64,000 bases of DNA from Pseudomonas saponiphila (GCF_900105185.1 NZ_FNTJ01000001.1:3740501-3804500); one strand, 5' to 3'. Shown: positions 44,665-54,232, counted from the stretch's first letter. Notes: a model not told the origin generated them from the sequence alone. Numbers and translations are program-made.

Positions 44665-45171
44665 ATGAGTTCCACCCCCGACAACCAATGCCTGCTGCAA
44701 ACCCCCTACTTCAAGGTGGTCCGCGAAAACGGCTACTTCATCATCAAGGAAGCCCAGGCGATCAACGGCGTGGTGGCCGTGCCAACCCTGGCCGATGGCC
44801 GGCTGATGCTGGTCGAGCTCAAGCGCCGGGCCATTGGCGGCCAGTCCATCGAGTTTCCCCGGGGCGCCATCGATGCCGGGGAAAGCGCCTGTGACGCCGC
44901 GGTCCGGGAGCTGCTGGAAGAAACCGGCCGGCAGGCTTCGTCCGTGCGCCAGCTGGGCTTGCTGCACAGCAATACCTCGCTGATCGCCAGCGCGGTGGCG
45001 GTGTGTCAGGTGCAGGTCACCGAGCAGCAGAGCGCCGCCACCGACGGCGAGGTGGACCATGTGCTGTGGGTCAGCCGCCAGGAGCTGCTGGCGATGATCG
45101 CCGCTGGCCGGATCACCGACGCTCATACCTTGTCGGCGGCGATGATGCTGCTAGCCGCAGAGTCGGCCTGA
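44665..45171 (+). CDS. NUDIX hydrolase, probable ADP-ribose pyrophosphatase
   Basis: A 168-residue enzyme with an almost complete Nudix box (PRGAIDAGESACDAAVRELLEETG, split here only for description: G-x5-E-x7-REL-x2-EE-x-G). It is preceded by LMLVELKRRAIGGQSIEFPRG, typical of ADP-ribose pyrophosphatases. It would cleave ADP-ribose, the ligand of NrtR, and starts 8 bp after nrtR. This placement suggests it resets the NrtR signal. Its 3' end overlaps the convergent LysR gene by 49 bp. Confidence 0.88.
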   Translation: MSSTPDNQCLLQTPYFKVVRENGYFIIKEAQAINGVVAVPTLADGRLMLVELKRRAIGGQSIEFPRGAIDAGESACDAAVRELLEETGRQASSVRQLGLLHSNTSLIASAVAVCQVQVTEQQSAATDGEVDHVLWVSRQELLAMIAAGRITDAHTLSAAMMLLAAESA

Positions 45172-46070
45172 CGCCCCCACTTCTCCAGGGCGAATTCGAC
45201 GAAGCTGCGCAGCTTGGGCAGGCGGTAGCGATCCTGGGCATACAGCAGGTGCATGGTCCGAAACGGCAATTGATAATCCTGCAGCACCTGCACCAGCCGG
45301 CCCTGCTGCAGGTCCTCCTCCACCAGCGCATCGGGCATCATCACCAGCCCCAGGCCGCCCCGGGCTGCGTGGTGCAGGCCGGACGAGGTGTTGGTCAGCA
45401 GCGAGCCGGACACCGGAATCAGCACATCGCCCTCGGGCCCGCGCAACGGCCACTGGGTGGCGGTGGAACTCCATTCGTCACCGGCCGGGTAGGCAAATGC
45501 CAGGCAGTTGTGGTGCTGCAGGTCTTCCGGGACTTGCGGCGTACCACAGCGCTCCAGGTACTCCGGCGCGGCGCAGATACTCAGGGTGTAATCCTGCAGG
45601 CGCCGGGCGATCAGCGAGGAGTTGTCCAGGTTGCCCAGGCGCACGGCCACATCGAAGGTGCCGTCGGTCAAGTCGAAACGCTGGTTGGCCAGGGTCAGTT
45701 CCACCTTGACCTGGGGACAGCGTTGCCGGAACTCGCTGAGGGCCGGCGCCAGGCGCTCGGTGCCAAACGTCAGCGGCGCGGTGATGCGCAAGGTGCCGGT
45801 GGGCTCGCCCTGAGCCTGTTCTGCCAGACGCTCGGAATCCGCCACCAGCCCCAGTACCGCCAGGCAGCGCTGGTAATAGTCGCTGCCGAAGTCGGTGAGG
45901 CGCTGGCGTCGCGTCGTGCGATTGAGCAGGCGTACCCCGAGACGCTGCTCCAACGCCCGCAAGTGGTTGCCCACCATGGTGGTGGACATCCCGCATTCCC
46001 GGGCGGCGGCGGTCATGTTCCCCGCCTCCACCACCTTGACGTACACCGACATCGCCTGGAACAGATCCAT
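45123..46070 (-). CDS. LysR-family transcriptional regulator
   Basis: A 315-residue LTTR with the HTH MDLFQAMSVYVKVVEAGNMTAAARECG..TTMVGNHLRALEQRLGVRLL and an effector domain (TLRITAPLTFGTERL). It is divergent from the class III aminotransferase gene (about 100 bp), which it may control. The 3' end overlaps the NUDIX gene on the other strand by 49 bp. Start at MDLFQ (46070). Confidence 0.92.
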   Translation of the reverse strand: MDLFQAMSVYVKVVEAGNMTAAARECGMSTTMVGNHLRALEQRLGVRLLNRTTRRQRLTDFGSDYYQRCLAVLGLVADSERLAEQAQGEPTGTLRITAPLTFGTERLAPALSEFRQRCPQVKVELTLANQRFDLTDGTFDVAVRLGNLDNSSLIARRLQDYTLSICAAPEYLERCGTPQVPEDLQHHNCLAFAYPAGDEWSSTATQWPLRGPEGDVLIPVSGSLLTNTSSGLHHAARGGLGLVMMPDALVEEDLQQGRLVQVLQDYQLPFRTMHLLYAQDRYRLPKLRSFVEFALEKWGRQADSAASSIIAADKV

Positions 46071-46171
46071 TATCAACCCTGACTTGAAGATGATTAAAGA
46101 AACGGCGAGTTTATCTAGCCTGGGTGACTAACGATACTGGCCGCACCCCCAACAAGATGGAGTCGCCCGCC

Positions 46172-47347
46172 ATGACCGCCGCCTGCCTGATGAGCACCTA
46201 CCAGCCCCTGGCCCTGAGCTTCTGCAAGGGTTTGGGCAGCCGACTCTGGGACCAGGCCGGTCGCGAATACCTGGACGCCATCGCCGGGGTCGCGGTAACG
46301 GCTATCGGCCACGCCCACCCCAAACTGGTCAAGGCCATCAGCGAACAGGCCGGCCTGTTGCTGCACAGCTCCAACCTGTACGACATTCACTGGCAGCAAC
46401 AGCTGGCAGCCAGACTGACCGCGCTGGCCGGGATGGACCGGGCCTTTTTCAACAACTCGGGCGCCGAGGCCAACGAAACCGCGCTCAAGCTGGCGCGGCT
46501 GCACGGCTGGCACAAGGGAATCGAACAGCCCCTGGTGGTGGTCATGGGGGACGCCTTCCATGGTCGTACCCTGGGCACCCTGGCGGCCAGCGAAGGACCC
46601 GCCGTGCGCCTGAACTACGGCCGGTTGCCAGGGGATTTTCTCCGGGTGCCCTTCGCTGACCTCAAGGCTCTGGAGGCGCTCGCCGCCGAGCACGGCCCAC
46701 GCATCTGCGCCGTGTTGCTGGAGCCGATCCAGGGCGAGAGCGGCATCCGCCTGGCGCCCGCCGGCTACCTCAAGGCCGTGCGCGAGCTGTGCACCCGGCG
46801 CAACTGGCTGCTGATGCTCGACGAGATCCAGAGTGGCGTCGGCCGTACCGGACGCTGGTTCGCCTGCCAGCACGAAGGCGTGGTGCCGGATGTGATGACC
46901 CTGGCCAAGGGCCTGGGCAACGGTATTCCCATCGGCGCCTGCCTGGCCCGGGGCAAGGCCGCGCAACTCTTCACCCCTGGCAGCCACGGCAGCACCTTTG
47001 GCGGCAACCCCCTGGCCTGTCGGGCGGCCTGCACCGTGCTGGAGATCATCGAGGAGCAACATCTGCTGGCCAATGCCGAGCGCCAGGGTGCGCTGCTGTT
47101 GCGGCGCCTGGGGGAAGAGTTGCAGGGCCATGCCCAGGTCCTGGAGATTCGCGGGCAGGGCCTGATGGTTGGCATCGAGTTGCGCGACATGCCACGGGAC
47201 CTGGTGCAGATCGCCGCGAGGGAGCACGGTTTGCTGATCAACGTCACCCGCGGCAAGACCATTCGCCTGCTGCCGCCGCTGGTGATCGATGAAGCTGAAG
47301 TGGAAGAGATCGTTCAGGGCCTGAGGCAGTTGCTCAACGCTGCTTGA
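46172..47347 (+). CDS. Class III aminotransferase, acetylornithine aminotransferase-like (ArgD type)
   Basis: A 391-residue PLP enzyme. Visible features are [56 protein letters not shown] and the PLP lysine in [16 protein letters not shown], followed by [13 protein letters not shown]. ArgD/AstC enzymes move an amino group from acetylornithine or succinylornithine to 2-oxoglutarate. The genome presumably has a housekeeping ArgD elsewhere, so this may be a catabolic paralogue. Start ATG 46172 has GGAG nine bases upstream; 46157 is an alternative. Divergent from a LysR gene. Confidence 0.88.
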   Translation: MTAACLMSTYQPLALSFCKGLGSRLWDQAGREYLDAIAGVAVTAIGHAHPKLVKAISEQAGLLLHSSNLYDIHWQQQLAARLTALAGMDRAFFNNSGAEANETALKLARLHGWHKGIEQPLVVVMGDAFHGRTLGTLAASEGPAVRLNYGRLPGDFLRVPFADLKALEALAAEHGPRICAVLLEPIQGESGIRLAPAGYLKAVRELCTRRNWLLMLDEIQSGVGRTGRWFACQHEGVVPDVMTLAKGLGNGIPIGACLARGKAAQLFTPGSHGSTFGGNPLACRAACTVLEIIEEQHLLANAERQGALLLRRLGEELQGHAQVLEIRGQGLMVGIELRDMPRDLVQIAAREHGLLINVTRGKTIRLLPPLVIDEAEVEEIVQGLRQLLNAA

Positions 47348-47389
47348 GCGACACCGGAGCGCGGCCTGGGCCCGCCCCGGCCCCCCGGA

Positions 47390-47926
47390 TCAATCGTCCA
47401 GGGCCTTGGGAGCAGCGGCGGGCTTGGCCGCTTTGGCGCCTTTGGCGTTGGCCGGCTTGGCTTCGGGCTCGGGAGCCGGGGCCGGCGCAACGGCTTGCTT
47501 CTCCGCGGCCGGCAACTGGTCGACGGCGGTGAAGACTTCCTTGAGCTCAATCGCCCCGGAGTGCTCCAGCTTCTTCTCGCCGTCCTTGCCCACCAGGATC
47601 ACCTTGGTCTGCGCCCCGGCGCCGAGCTTGAGGCTGCGGATCAGGGCCATGGTGGATTGCGGGTCGATGTCCTTGCCATCGCGCTGGCCGATGGTGTTGA
47701 TCACCGTGTACAGGACCATGTTGCGTTCGTTGAAGGCTTGACGGGTTGCCGGCTCTTCCAGGGACTTTTTCAGGCTGACCAGGGTTGGGTCGACGGTGCT
47801 GGGGGCGATCACGATCAATGGCCGTGATTTGCCCAGGTCCTGGGTCAGTGGGCCATCGTTGTCGGCAGCCAGGACAGGTCCGGCGACAGCGAGCAGAGTA
47901 GCGAGGGTCAATGACCGAATGAACAT
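47390..47926 (-). CDS. DUF4174 domain periplasmic protein
   Basis: A 178-residue exported protein. Signal peptide MFIRSLTLATLLAVAGPVLA. The DUF4174 core reads RPLIVIAPSTVDPTLVSLKKSL ... VLYTVINTIGQRDGKDIDP ... KVILVGKDGEKKLEHSGAIELKEVFTAVDQLP, a thioredoxin-like fold lacking the CxxC. The C-terminal ~45 residues are Ala/Pro/Lys-rich and low complexity. Function unknown. Confidence 0.87.
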   Translation of the reverse strand: MFIRSLTLATLLAVAGPVLAADNDGPLTQDLGKSRPLIVIAPSTVDPTLVSLKKSLEEPATRQAFNERNMVLYTVINTIGQRDGKDIDPQSTMALIRSLKLGAGAQTKVILVGKDGEKKLEHSGAIELKEVFTAVDQLPAAEKQAVAPAPAPEPEAKPANAKGAKAAKPAAAPKALDD

Positions 47927-48440
47927 GCGTCTCTCCTTATGTTTTCCACGCAGTAATGATTGCGCATTGCCGGAAAAGGTCCAGGCCGGGACTCAAAATC
48001 TGACATTTTTCTGCGCCGCCCCCCACGTGAGCGCCGCCAGCGCCCCAGGCGGCGCAAAATCCGCGCTGCGGCGCTTTTAACGTCGAGCCGGACGGCCTGG
48101 CGCGTAAGGTTTTGTTGCATATATGGGCCAGCAACCGGGCTGCCCGCGCAAGGGCGCGGGCAAACGTCGAGCGCCCTGGAGCAATGTGCGGATAGAGAGC
48201 CCTTCATGCCCAGGGCTCACTGTCGAAAGCGCAGGCCAGGCCATCACCTGGCACTTGAATCCAGCGAACAATGATCTGGAACAAATAACTCAATGACCCG
48301 CTACTTGTTCTGCCGACGCTCGGCGAACTATAGTGCGGCGCGGCACGGACAGCCCGGCAACACACTGATTAAAGCGGCAACTCGCCACATTCCCGAACAC
48401 TATCCCGCCACGGATTTTTTCGAATGAGCGTCCGACCCCG
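47927..48440 (+). ncRNA. Hairpin-rich intergenic region, candidate structured RNA
   Basis: 514 bp without a convincing gene. GCGCCGCC (48031-48038) pairs with GGCGGCGC (48048-48055). TGCCCGCGC (48141-48149) pairs with GCGCGGGCA (48154-48162) around AAGG. GCGC-TGCG-GCGC with a T-run lies at 48063-48078. Two perfect 8-9 bp stems within 135 bp suggest a structured RNA or stacked terminators; identity and strand are unproven. Confidence 0.35.
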
Positions 48441-49430
48441 ATGATCCCCCTCCTCGTCTGCGATGACTCGAGCATGGCCAGAAAGCAGGTGCTGCAGACC
48501 TTGCCCAGCGAGTGGCAGGTGTCCGTGACCCAGGCCTGCAACGGTCGCGAGGGCCTGGAGGCGCTGCGCCGGGGCTTGGGCAAGGTGGCGCTGCTGGACC
48601 TGACCATGCCGGTCATGGACGGTTACCAGGTGTTGAGCGCGGTACAGGAAGAAGGCATCGACGCGCAGATCATCGTCATCTCCGGCGATGTCCAGGAAGA
48701 AGCCGTGCGCCGCACCCGCGAGCTGGGCGCCCTGGCCTTTCTCAAGAAACCCTTCGACCCCCAGCAACTGCGTGCCCTGCTCAAGCAACTGCAACTGCTG
48801 GACAGCCCGCCGCCCAAGCACCCGATAGCGCCCTCGCCGGCCCCCCTGGTGACCTTTCGCGACGCCTTCCGGGAAACCGTAAACGTCTCCATGGGCTACG
48901 CCGCGGCGCTGATCGCCAAGGTCCTGGATGTGTTCGTGCACCTGCCGATTCCCCACGTCAACGTGCTCGAAGCCGGCGAATTGCAGATGCTCCTGGCGGA
49001 CGCCAATCGTGCCCGGCAATTGACCGCCATCTGCCAGGGCTACATCGGCAGCGGCATTGCCGGCGAAGCCTTGCTGATGTTCTACGACTCGGAAGTGGCG
49101 GACATCGCCCAACTGATGGAACAAGGCACCGATCCCTACCAGGAAATGGAAGTGCTGATCGACCTGTCCAGCGTGTTGATCGGTGCCTGCCTGAGCAGCA
49201 TCGCCGAACAGCTGGACGTGTTCTTTTCCGTGGGCCATCCCCAGGTTCTGGGGGAGCACACCACCATCGACGAATTGATCCTGCTCAACCAGCAACGCTG
49301 GAACCAGACCCAGGCGGTGGAGATCAGCTACAGCCTGGAGGAACAGAACATCCACTTCGACCTGTTGCTGCTGTTCACCGAGGACTCCATGGCCCTCCTG
49401 GAACAGAAACTCGCCTACCTGATGAGTTGA
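48441..49430 (+). CDS. Response regulator fused to a CheC-like domain
   Basis: A 329-residue two-domain protein. Residues 1-120 form a receiver (VCDDSSMARKQVLQ..VALLDLTMPVMDGYQVL..FLKKPFD), with the aspartate in LLDLTMP. The rest is a CheC/CheX-like domain with two related halves (FRDAFRETVNVSMGYAAALIAKVLD, and EMEVLIDLSSVLIGACLSSIAEQLD). CheC-type domains dephosphorylate CheY-like proteins. It is followed after 3 bp by a PAS-GGDEF gene, so the pair probably links phosphorelay to c-di-GMP. The fold match is by eye. Confidence 0.8.
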   Translation: MIPLLVCDDSSMARKQVLQTLPSEWQVSVTQACNGREGLEALRRGLGKVALLDLTMPVMDGYQVLSAVQEEGIDAQIIVISGDVQEEAVRRTRELGALAFLKKPFDPQQLRALLKQLQLLDSPPPKHPIAPSPAPLVTFRDAFRETVNVSMGYAAALIAKVLDVFVHLPIPHVNVLEAGELQMLLADANRARQLTAICQGYIGSGIAGEALLMFYDSEVADIAQLMEQGTDPYQEMEVLIDLSSVLIGACLSSIAEQLDVFFSVGHPQVLGEHTTIDELILLNQQRWNQTQAVEISYSLEEQNIHFDLLLLFTEDSMALLEQKLAYLMS

Positions 49431-49433
49431 GCC

Positions 49434-50381
49434 ATGCCCAAGCGAATGGATTTCAGTGAGCTGCACTGGTTGCTGGCGGTGGTCCAAAGCATCGACGTGG
49501 GGATCGTGGTGCTCGACCTCGAATGCCAGGTCCAGGTGTGGAACAGCTTCATGGAAAACCGTTCCGGCGTGCCCTCCAAACAGGCCATCGACCAGTCGTT
49601 CTTCGCGCTGTTCCCCGAGGTCGAGCGGCCCTGGTTCCGCCGCAAGGTGAGTCGCGTGGTGGCCCTGGGCACCCCCGCCTTCACCATCTGGAAACAACGG
49701 CCGTACCTGGTGCGTTTCAAGAACTACCAACCGATCACCGGCCAGGGCGAGTTCATGTACCAGAACACCACCCTGCTGCCGCTGCGTTCGTCCAACAGCG
49801 AGATCCACCACGTCTGCCTGGTGATCTACGACGTCACCGACGTGGCGATCAACAGCCTGGCGCTGCAGCAGGCCAACCGGCAGTTGCAGCACCTGTCGCG
49901 CATCGATCACCTGACCCAACTGTTCAACCGCGGTCACTGGGAGCAGCGCCTGGAATTCGAATACAGCCGCCACGGCAGCGCCATCGCCCTGCTGATGCTG
50001 GACATCGACCACTTCAAGTCGATCAACGATCGCCATGGGCACCAGGCCGGGGACGCGGTGATTCAGCGTGTCTCGCAACTGATCCACGAGCACGTGCGCG
50101 ACAGCGACGTGGCCGGGCGCTATGGCGGCGAGGAATTCGCCATCCTCCTGCCCCACACCGACCTGACCGGAGCCCAGACCCTGGCCGAGCGCCTGCGCCA
50201 GTCGGTGGAGCAGCAGGAGGTGATCCACAACGGCCAGGCCATTGCCTTCACCATCAGCCTGGGCATCGCCTGCCTCGACCGCCCGGCCCGGGATCACCGC
50301 TGCCTGATCGAATGGGCCGACCAGGCGCTGTACGCCTCCAAGCACGCCGGGCGCAATCGGGTCAGCACCTACGCGCCTTGA
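49434..50381 (+). CDS. PAS-GGDEF diguanylate cyclase
   Basis: A 315-residue protein. Residues about 10-145 form a PAS sensor (GIVVLDLECQVQVWNSFMENRSG). The GGDEF domain follows with the active-site motif GGEEF in AGRYGGEEFAILLP and the metal residue in LMLDIDHFKSIND. It would make cyclic di-GMP from GTP. No inhibitory RxxD motif is visible five residues before GGEEF (sequence HVRDSDVAGRY). No membrane segment. It is coupled (3-bp gap) to the REC-CheC gene, which probably regulates it or is its partner. Confidence 0.92.
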   Translation: MPKRMDFSELHWLLAVVQSIDVGIVVLDLECQVQVWNSFMENRSGVPSKQAIDQSFFALFPEVERPWFRRKVSRVVALGTPAFTIWKQRPYLVRFKNYQPITGQGEFMYQNTTLLPLRSSNSEIHHVCLVIYDVTDVAINSLALQQANRQLQHLSRIDHLTQLFNRGHWEQRLEFEYSRHGSAIALLMLDIDHFKSINDRHGHQAGDAVIQRVSQLIHEHVRDSDVAGRYGGEEFAILLPHTDLTGAQTLAERLRQSVEQQEVIHNGQAIAFTISLGIACLDRPARDHRCLIEWADQALYASKHAGRNRVSTYAP

Positions 50382-50497
50382 ACAGCGGCACGTGGGTCCA
50401 TTGCAAAAAAACCGCCGCCAAGGGATAAACTGCGCGCTTTTCCGGTCCATCACCGGTCTGCTACGCCTGTTCCAGCGCCACAAGGAGTCCCGTGCGC

Positions 50498-51823
50498 ATG
50501 TCCCTGTCGAATTCCAACCTCTCCCCGCAACAGCAATGGCAGCAAGCCGTGCTGACCTATGCCCGCGACATCAACCGCTATGTCGAAACCGGTACCCGCG
50601 AGGGCTGGAAAGGCTTGAAGGAGCCCAACATGCCCGATACCGAGCACCTGTTGCAGGACTGGCAGGCGGCCCTGGAAGCGAGCAACCAGGCCCCTTACGA
50701 TGAAGCCGCGCGCCAGGCCTTCCGCCAGGACTGGCCGCCGGCGCACTTCCCGCTGACCCCGCGCCTGGAAAGCCAGGGACGGATGATTCCGACCCTGGCG
50801 CTGCTGCCCGACGGCAGCCTGCTGGCCCGCATCGGTGCGCCCTACGAGAGCGGCTTCGTGGTGCATATCAGCGACGAGCAGATCCAGACCCTGGAACAGC
50901 TGGAGTGCTTCGGCATGTGCCCGCAGCGGCGTTATTTCGCCTGGGGCCGGGCTGACGGCATCCAGCTCACCGACGGCTGGAATGGCCCGCAAGTGGCGAG
51001 CTTCCCCTGGCCCGATCCCCACGCGGGCCTGCCGGCGGGCGTGGAGCTGGAGGACAGTGGGCGCCCCACGCCCAGCAGCCTGATCCCCTTCCCCGACGGG
51101 CGCCGGGTGCTGCTGGTGAGCGCCGACGGCATCTTCGTCCTGCACGCCGAAGGCGCCACCCGTTTGCTGCCGAGCCAGGAAGACCTGCAGCAAGAGCTGG
51201 CCGAAGGCGTCGCCCCCGAGGACCTGAGTACCGGCCTGAGCATGGAGCATGGCGCGGTGTCACCCGATGGCCAGTGGATCGCCATCGGCGAGCAAAGCAG
51301 CTCGCACCTGGTGCTCGATGCCCGCTTGCAGCGGGTAGCGCAGATCGGCCCTGCCAGCGAATATCCGCACTTCGCCTGCTTCAACCAGCGCGGCGACCGC
51401 CTGCTGCTCAACGCCTGCCATTTCTATGGCGGCGCCAGCCTGGGGGTGGCGGTGGCCGACCTGCCGGGACTGAGCACCGACTTCTACAGCGACGATCCAC
51501 GCACCCCGGTGCTGCAGGAAGGCGCCCGGGTGTATGCCGCGGCGTCACGGGGCGACGAATTCATCATCGGCGACGCCTACGGCTACCTGCGGGCCTTCAG
51601 CGAAACCGGCGAGGAACGCTGGCAGCACTACATCGGCTCGACCCTCACCGCCATGGACATCAGCCCCGACGGCAAGACCCTGGTGGCTGCGACCTATGCC
51701 GGAATCATCGTCAAGATCGACCTGGACGCCGGCCGCCCGGACTGGCAGATCGGCACCGGCGAACACCGCGAAGTGCGCCGTTGGCTGTTCTGGAAGGACT
51801 TCGCCAAGCCCCTGCAGTGGTGA
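50498..51823 (+). CDS. Beta-propeller-like hypothetical protein
   Basis: A 441-residue soluble protein. After an N-terminal helical region (QQWQQAVLTYARDINRYVETGTREGW), the rest is made of beta-strand repeats with SPDG-like turns (LLPDGSLLARIG, PFPDGRRVLLVSADG, VSPDGQWIAIGEQSS, DISPDGKTLVAATYAG), typical of a WD40/YVTN-like propeller. No signal peptide. Function unknown. AAGGAG precedes both GTG 50492 (4 bases) and ATG 50498 (10 bases); either may be used. Confidence 0.78.
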   Translation: MSLSNSNLSPQQQWQQAVLTYARDINRYVETGTREGWKGLKEPNMPDTEHLLQDWQAALEASNQAPYDEAARQAFRQDWPPAHFPLTPRLESQGRMIPTLALLPDGSLLARIGAPYESGFVVHISDEQIQTLEQLECFGMCPQRRYFAWGRADGIQLTDGWNGPQVASFPWPDPHAGLPAGVELEDSGRPTPSSLIPFPDGRRVLLVSADGIFVLHAEGATRLLPSQEDLQQELAEGVAPEDLSTGLSMEHGAVSPDGQWIAIGEQSSSHLVLDARLQRVAQIGPASEYPHFACFNQRGDRLLLNACHFYGGASLGVAVADLPGLSTDFYSDDPRTPVLQEGARVYAAASRGDEFIIGDAYGYLRAFSETGEERWQHYIGSTLTAMDISPDGKTLVAATYAGIIVKIDLDAGRPDWQIGTGEHREVRRWLFWKDFAKPLQW

Positions 51824-51830
51824 GTGGGCT

Positions 51831-52958
51831 CTAAACCGGCGGGCGCGAGAAATTCACCTGCAGTTGCAGGTGATCCGGATCATCGATCGCCCGCAGGTAC
51901 TCCTGCACGCTGACCTCACCGGCGCTGGAGCGGGCACCCGGGGCCGGCACGTGGCCGGCCAGCAGCTTGTGCACCACCGCCACCGCCGCGCAGCTGGGGA
52001 TCTCCGGGCCGTGGTCGTGGGTGGCGGTCAGTTGGGCGTTCATGGTCAGGGGCTGGCCGTCCTGGCCCAGGCCGTGAACGTCGATGTACAGGGCGCTGAG
52101 GCCGTCGCCAAAACCTTCGAACCAGGTGCCGCAGCGATGCAGGCGCGCGGCCCAGGGCGCCGGATCACGCACCAGGCCGAGCTTCACGGCCTGCGCCAGC
52201 AAGGCGTTGGCCAGCCCGGCGATCTTCAGCCCGGCACCGGCCTTGAAGCTCAGGGTGTGAGCGCCGTAACGCTCGGCGAACAGGTCCAGGTCCGGCACAT
52301 CGACATTGGCCACCAGGCGCCTGCCCAGCCCCGGCAACGTGCGCAGGGTCAAGCCCTGCCAGCCGATCACCGGGTGCGGCCGGCCGTCCTTGAGTTGCAG
52401 GATCGGGCGACCGGCATAGGCCAGTACCCCCTCAATGGTCGACAGGCCGGGCATTTTCGCCGAGGAGGAAATGCCGTGCTCGATGCGTTCGATGCGGGAA
52501 AAGCGTCCGCGATGCTCATCGATGATCGCCGTCGACAAGGTCGGCACCGAACTGCAACCGCTCAGCAGCGTTACCCCGGCCGCCCGCGCCCGGGCGTCGA
52601 GGGCGCCGATGCCACCGACGAATTGCCGGCAGTCCGCCAGATCGCAGTAGTTGATGCCGGCTTCGATACAGCCCTCGGCCACCGCATAGGACTGGCCCTG
52701 GAACGGCCCGCCGGTATGGATCACCCAGTCGATGTTCAGCTCCTTGAGCGCCGCGACCCATTGCCCGCCCATGGCATCGCCGCACCAGCCTGAGCAGGCC
52801 CGGGCGCCTTCGGCCCGCAAGGCGTCGAGCTTGGCCGCAAGCTTTAGTGGATCACGCCCGGAGAGCACCAGGTGCAACCCTGGCAGGTGCATCAGATAGC
52901 GGCAGATAATGCTGCCGAAATTGCCATAGCCACCCACCACCAACACCCTGAGCGTCAT
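51831..52958 (-). CDS. Saccharopine dehydrogenase-like NAD(P)-binding protein
   Basis: A 375-residue oxidoreductase-like protein with an N-terminal Rossmann motif (LRVLVVGGYGNFGSIICRYL) and a downstream saccharopine-dehydrogenase-type catalytic domain (VIHTGGPFQGQSYAVAEGCIEAGINYCDLAD). The exact reaction is unknown. Convergent with the propeller gene (7-bp gap). Start ATG 52958 is chosen over the in-frame ATG at 52967, which has no ribosome site space. Confidence 0.82.
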   Translation of the reverse strand: MTLRVLVVGGYGNFGSIICRYLMHLPGLHLVLSGRDPLKLAAKLDALRAEGARACSGWCGDAMGGQWVAALKELNIDWVIHTGGPFQGQSYAVAEGCIEAGINYCDLADCRQFVGGIGALDARARAAGVTLLSGCSSVPTLSTAIIDEHRGRFSRIERIEHGISSSAKMPGLSTIEGVLAYAGRPILQLKDGRPHPVIGWQGLTLRTLPGLGRRLVANVDVPDLDLFAERYGAHTLSFKAGAGLKIAGLANALLAQAVKLGLVRDPAPWAARLHRCGTWFEGFGDGLSALYIDVHGLGQDGQPLTMNAQLTATHDHGPEIPSCAAVAVVHKLLAGHVPAPGARSSAGEVSVQEYLRAIDDPDHLQLQVNFSRPPV

Positions 52959-53362
52959 TGCCTGCATCCCTGAACCAAGTCGTTATCCGGCGCAGAAGGC
53001 ACCGTTCGAGGCGCGGCAGCTTCGTTGATTTGCCGCGGATCGACAAGGGGCGGTCGCCTCCGCAATATTCGGTCAACAAAAAAATGCCAATGCCGGTCCG
53101 GCATAATGCTATGCAAATTCCTCATCAACTGCGGCGTTGGAGCGTGATAGCCTCGTCCTGCTATGTCGGCCTCGCATAATAAACCTGCCGGTTTACCCAA
53201 CCGAGCGGGACCCAGATGCCTTGTTATCCCCCTTTGCTTCACCTTCATCTGCCCAACTAACGTTTCGCTGTGAGCCTTTCGATCATCGGCTCACCAAGGG
53301 AACTGATTGCAAAATTTGACTCGACCCCAAGGTCGATCTCTCGATCCTATCTCGGAGCTGTT
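52959..53362. other. Intergenic control region, 404 bp
   Basis: It carries two divergent promoters and no gene. A perfect palindrome ATGCCGG-T-CCGGCAT occupies 53090-53104. A hairpin TCGACC-CCAA-GGTCGA lies at 53321-53336, close to the start of the decarboxylase gene. Ribosome site GGAG precedes ATG 53363. Confidence 0.5.
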
Positions 53363-54232
53363 ATGTCCAGGCTTTCCCATCAAGATTTGCGCCGCGGTTT
53401 CCGTGAACTGATCGCCTCCTCGTCCTGCTACCACACCGCTTCGGTGTTTGACCCGATGTCCGCGCGCATTGCCGCCGACCTGGGTTTTGAAGTGGGCATC
53501 CTCGGCGGTTCCGTGGCCTCGCTGCAGGTGCTGGCGGCCCCCGACTTCGCCCTGATCACCCTCAGCGAATTCGCCGAGCAGGCCACCCGCATCGGCCGCG
53601 TGGCCCAACTACCGGTGATCGCCGACGCCGACCACGGCTACGGCAACGCGCTGAACGTGATGCGCACCGTGGTGGAACTGGAACGGGCCGGCATCGCCGC
53701 GCTGACCATCGAAGACACCCTGCTGCCGGCGCAGTTCGGGCGTAAATCCACCGACCTGATTTCCGTGGCCGAAGGCGTCGGCAAGATCCGCGCCGCCCTG
53801 GAAGCCCGGGTCGACACCGAGCTGGCGATCATCGCCCGGACCAACGCCGGAATCCTCCCGGTGCAGGAAATCATCAGCCGCACCCAGCAGTACCAGCGTG
53901 CAGGCGCCGACGCCATCTGCATGGTCGGCATCCGTGATTTCGAGCAACTGGAACAGATCTCCGAGCACCTGAGCGTACCGCTGATGCTGGTGACCTACGG
54001 CAACCCGGCACTGCGCGACGATGCGCGCCTGGCCGAGCTGGGGGTGAAGATCGCAGTGGACGGCCATGCCGCCTACTTCGCCGCGATCAAGGCCACCTAC
54101 GACTGCCTGCGCGAGCAGCGGCAGATCTTCACCCAGGCCTCGGACCTGAGTGCCACCGAACTGGCCCATACCTACACCCAGCCCGAGGACTACATTGTCT
54201 GGGCCAAGGAGTTCATGAGCGTCAAGGAGTAA
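53363..54232 (+). CDS. Oxaloacetate decarboxylase, isocitrate lyase/PEP mutase superfamily
   Basis: A 289-residue TIM-barrel enzyme. The metal site is [19 protein letters not shown] (D-x-D in the barrel), then IEDTLLP and a catalytic loop (ARTNAGILP). The length and these motifs match the cytosolic oxaloacetate decarboxylase PA4872 of P. aeruginosa, which I recall as characterised. It converts oxaloacetate to pyruvate. The ATG at 53363 has GGAG six bases upstream; upstream in-frame codons lie over the hairpin. Confidence 0.87.
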   Translation: MSRLSHQDLRRGFRELIASSSCYHTASVFDPMSARIAADLGFEVGILGGSVASLQVLAAPDFALITLSEFAEQATRIGRVAQLPVIADADHGYGNALNVMRTVVELERAGIAALTIEDTLLPAQFGRKSTDLISVAEGVGKIRAALEARVDTELAIIARTNAGILPVQEIISRTQQYQRAGADAICMVGIRDFEQLEQISEHLSVPLMLVTYGNPALRDDARLAELGVKIAVDGHAAYFAAIKATYDCLREQRQIFTQASDLSATELAHTYTQPEDYIVWAKEFMSVKE

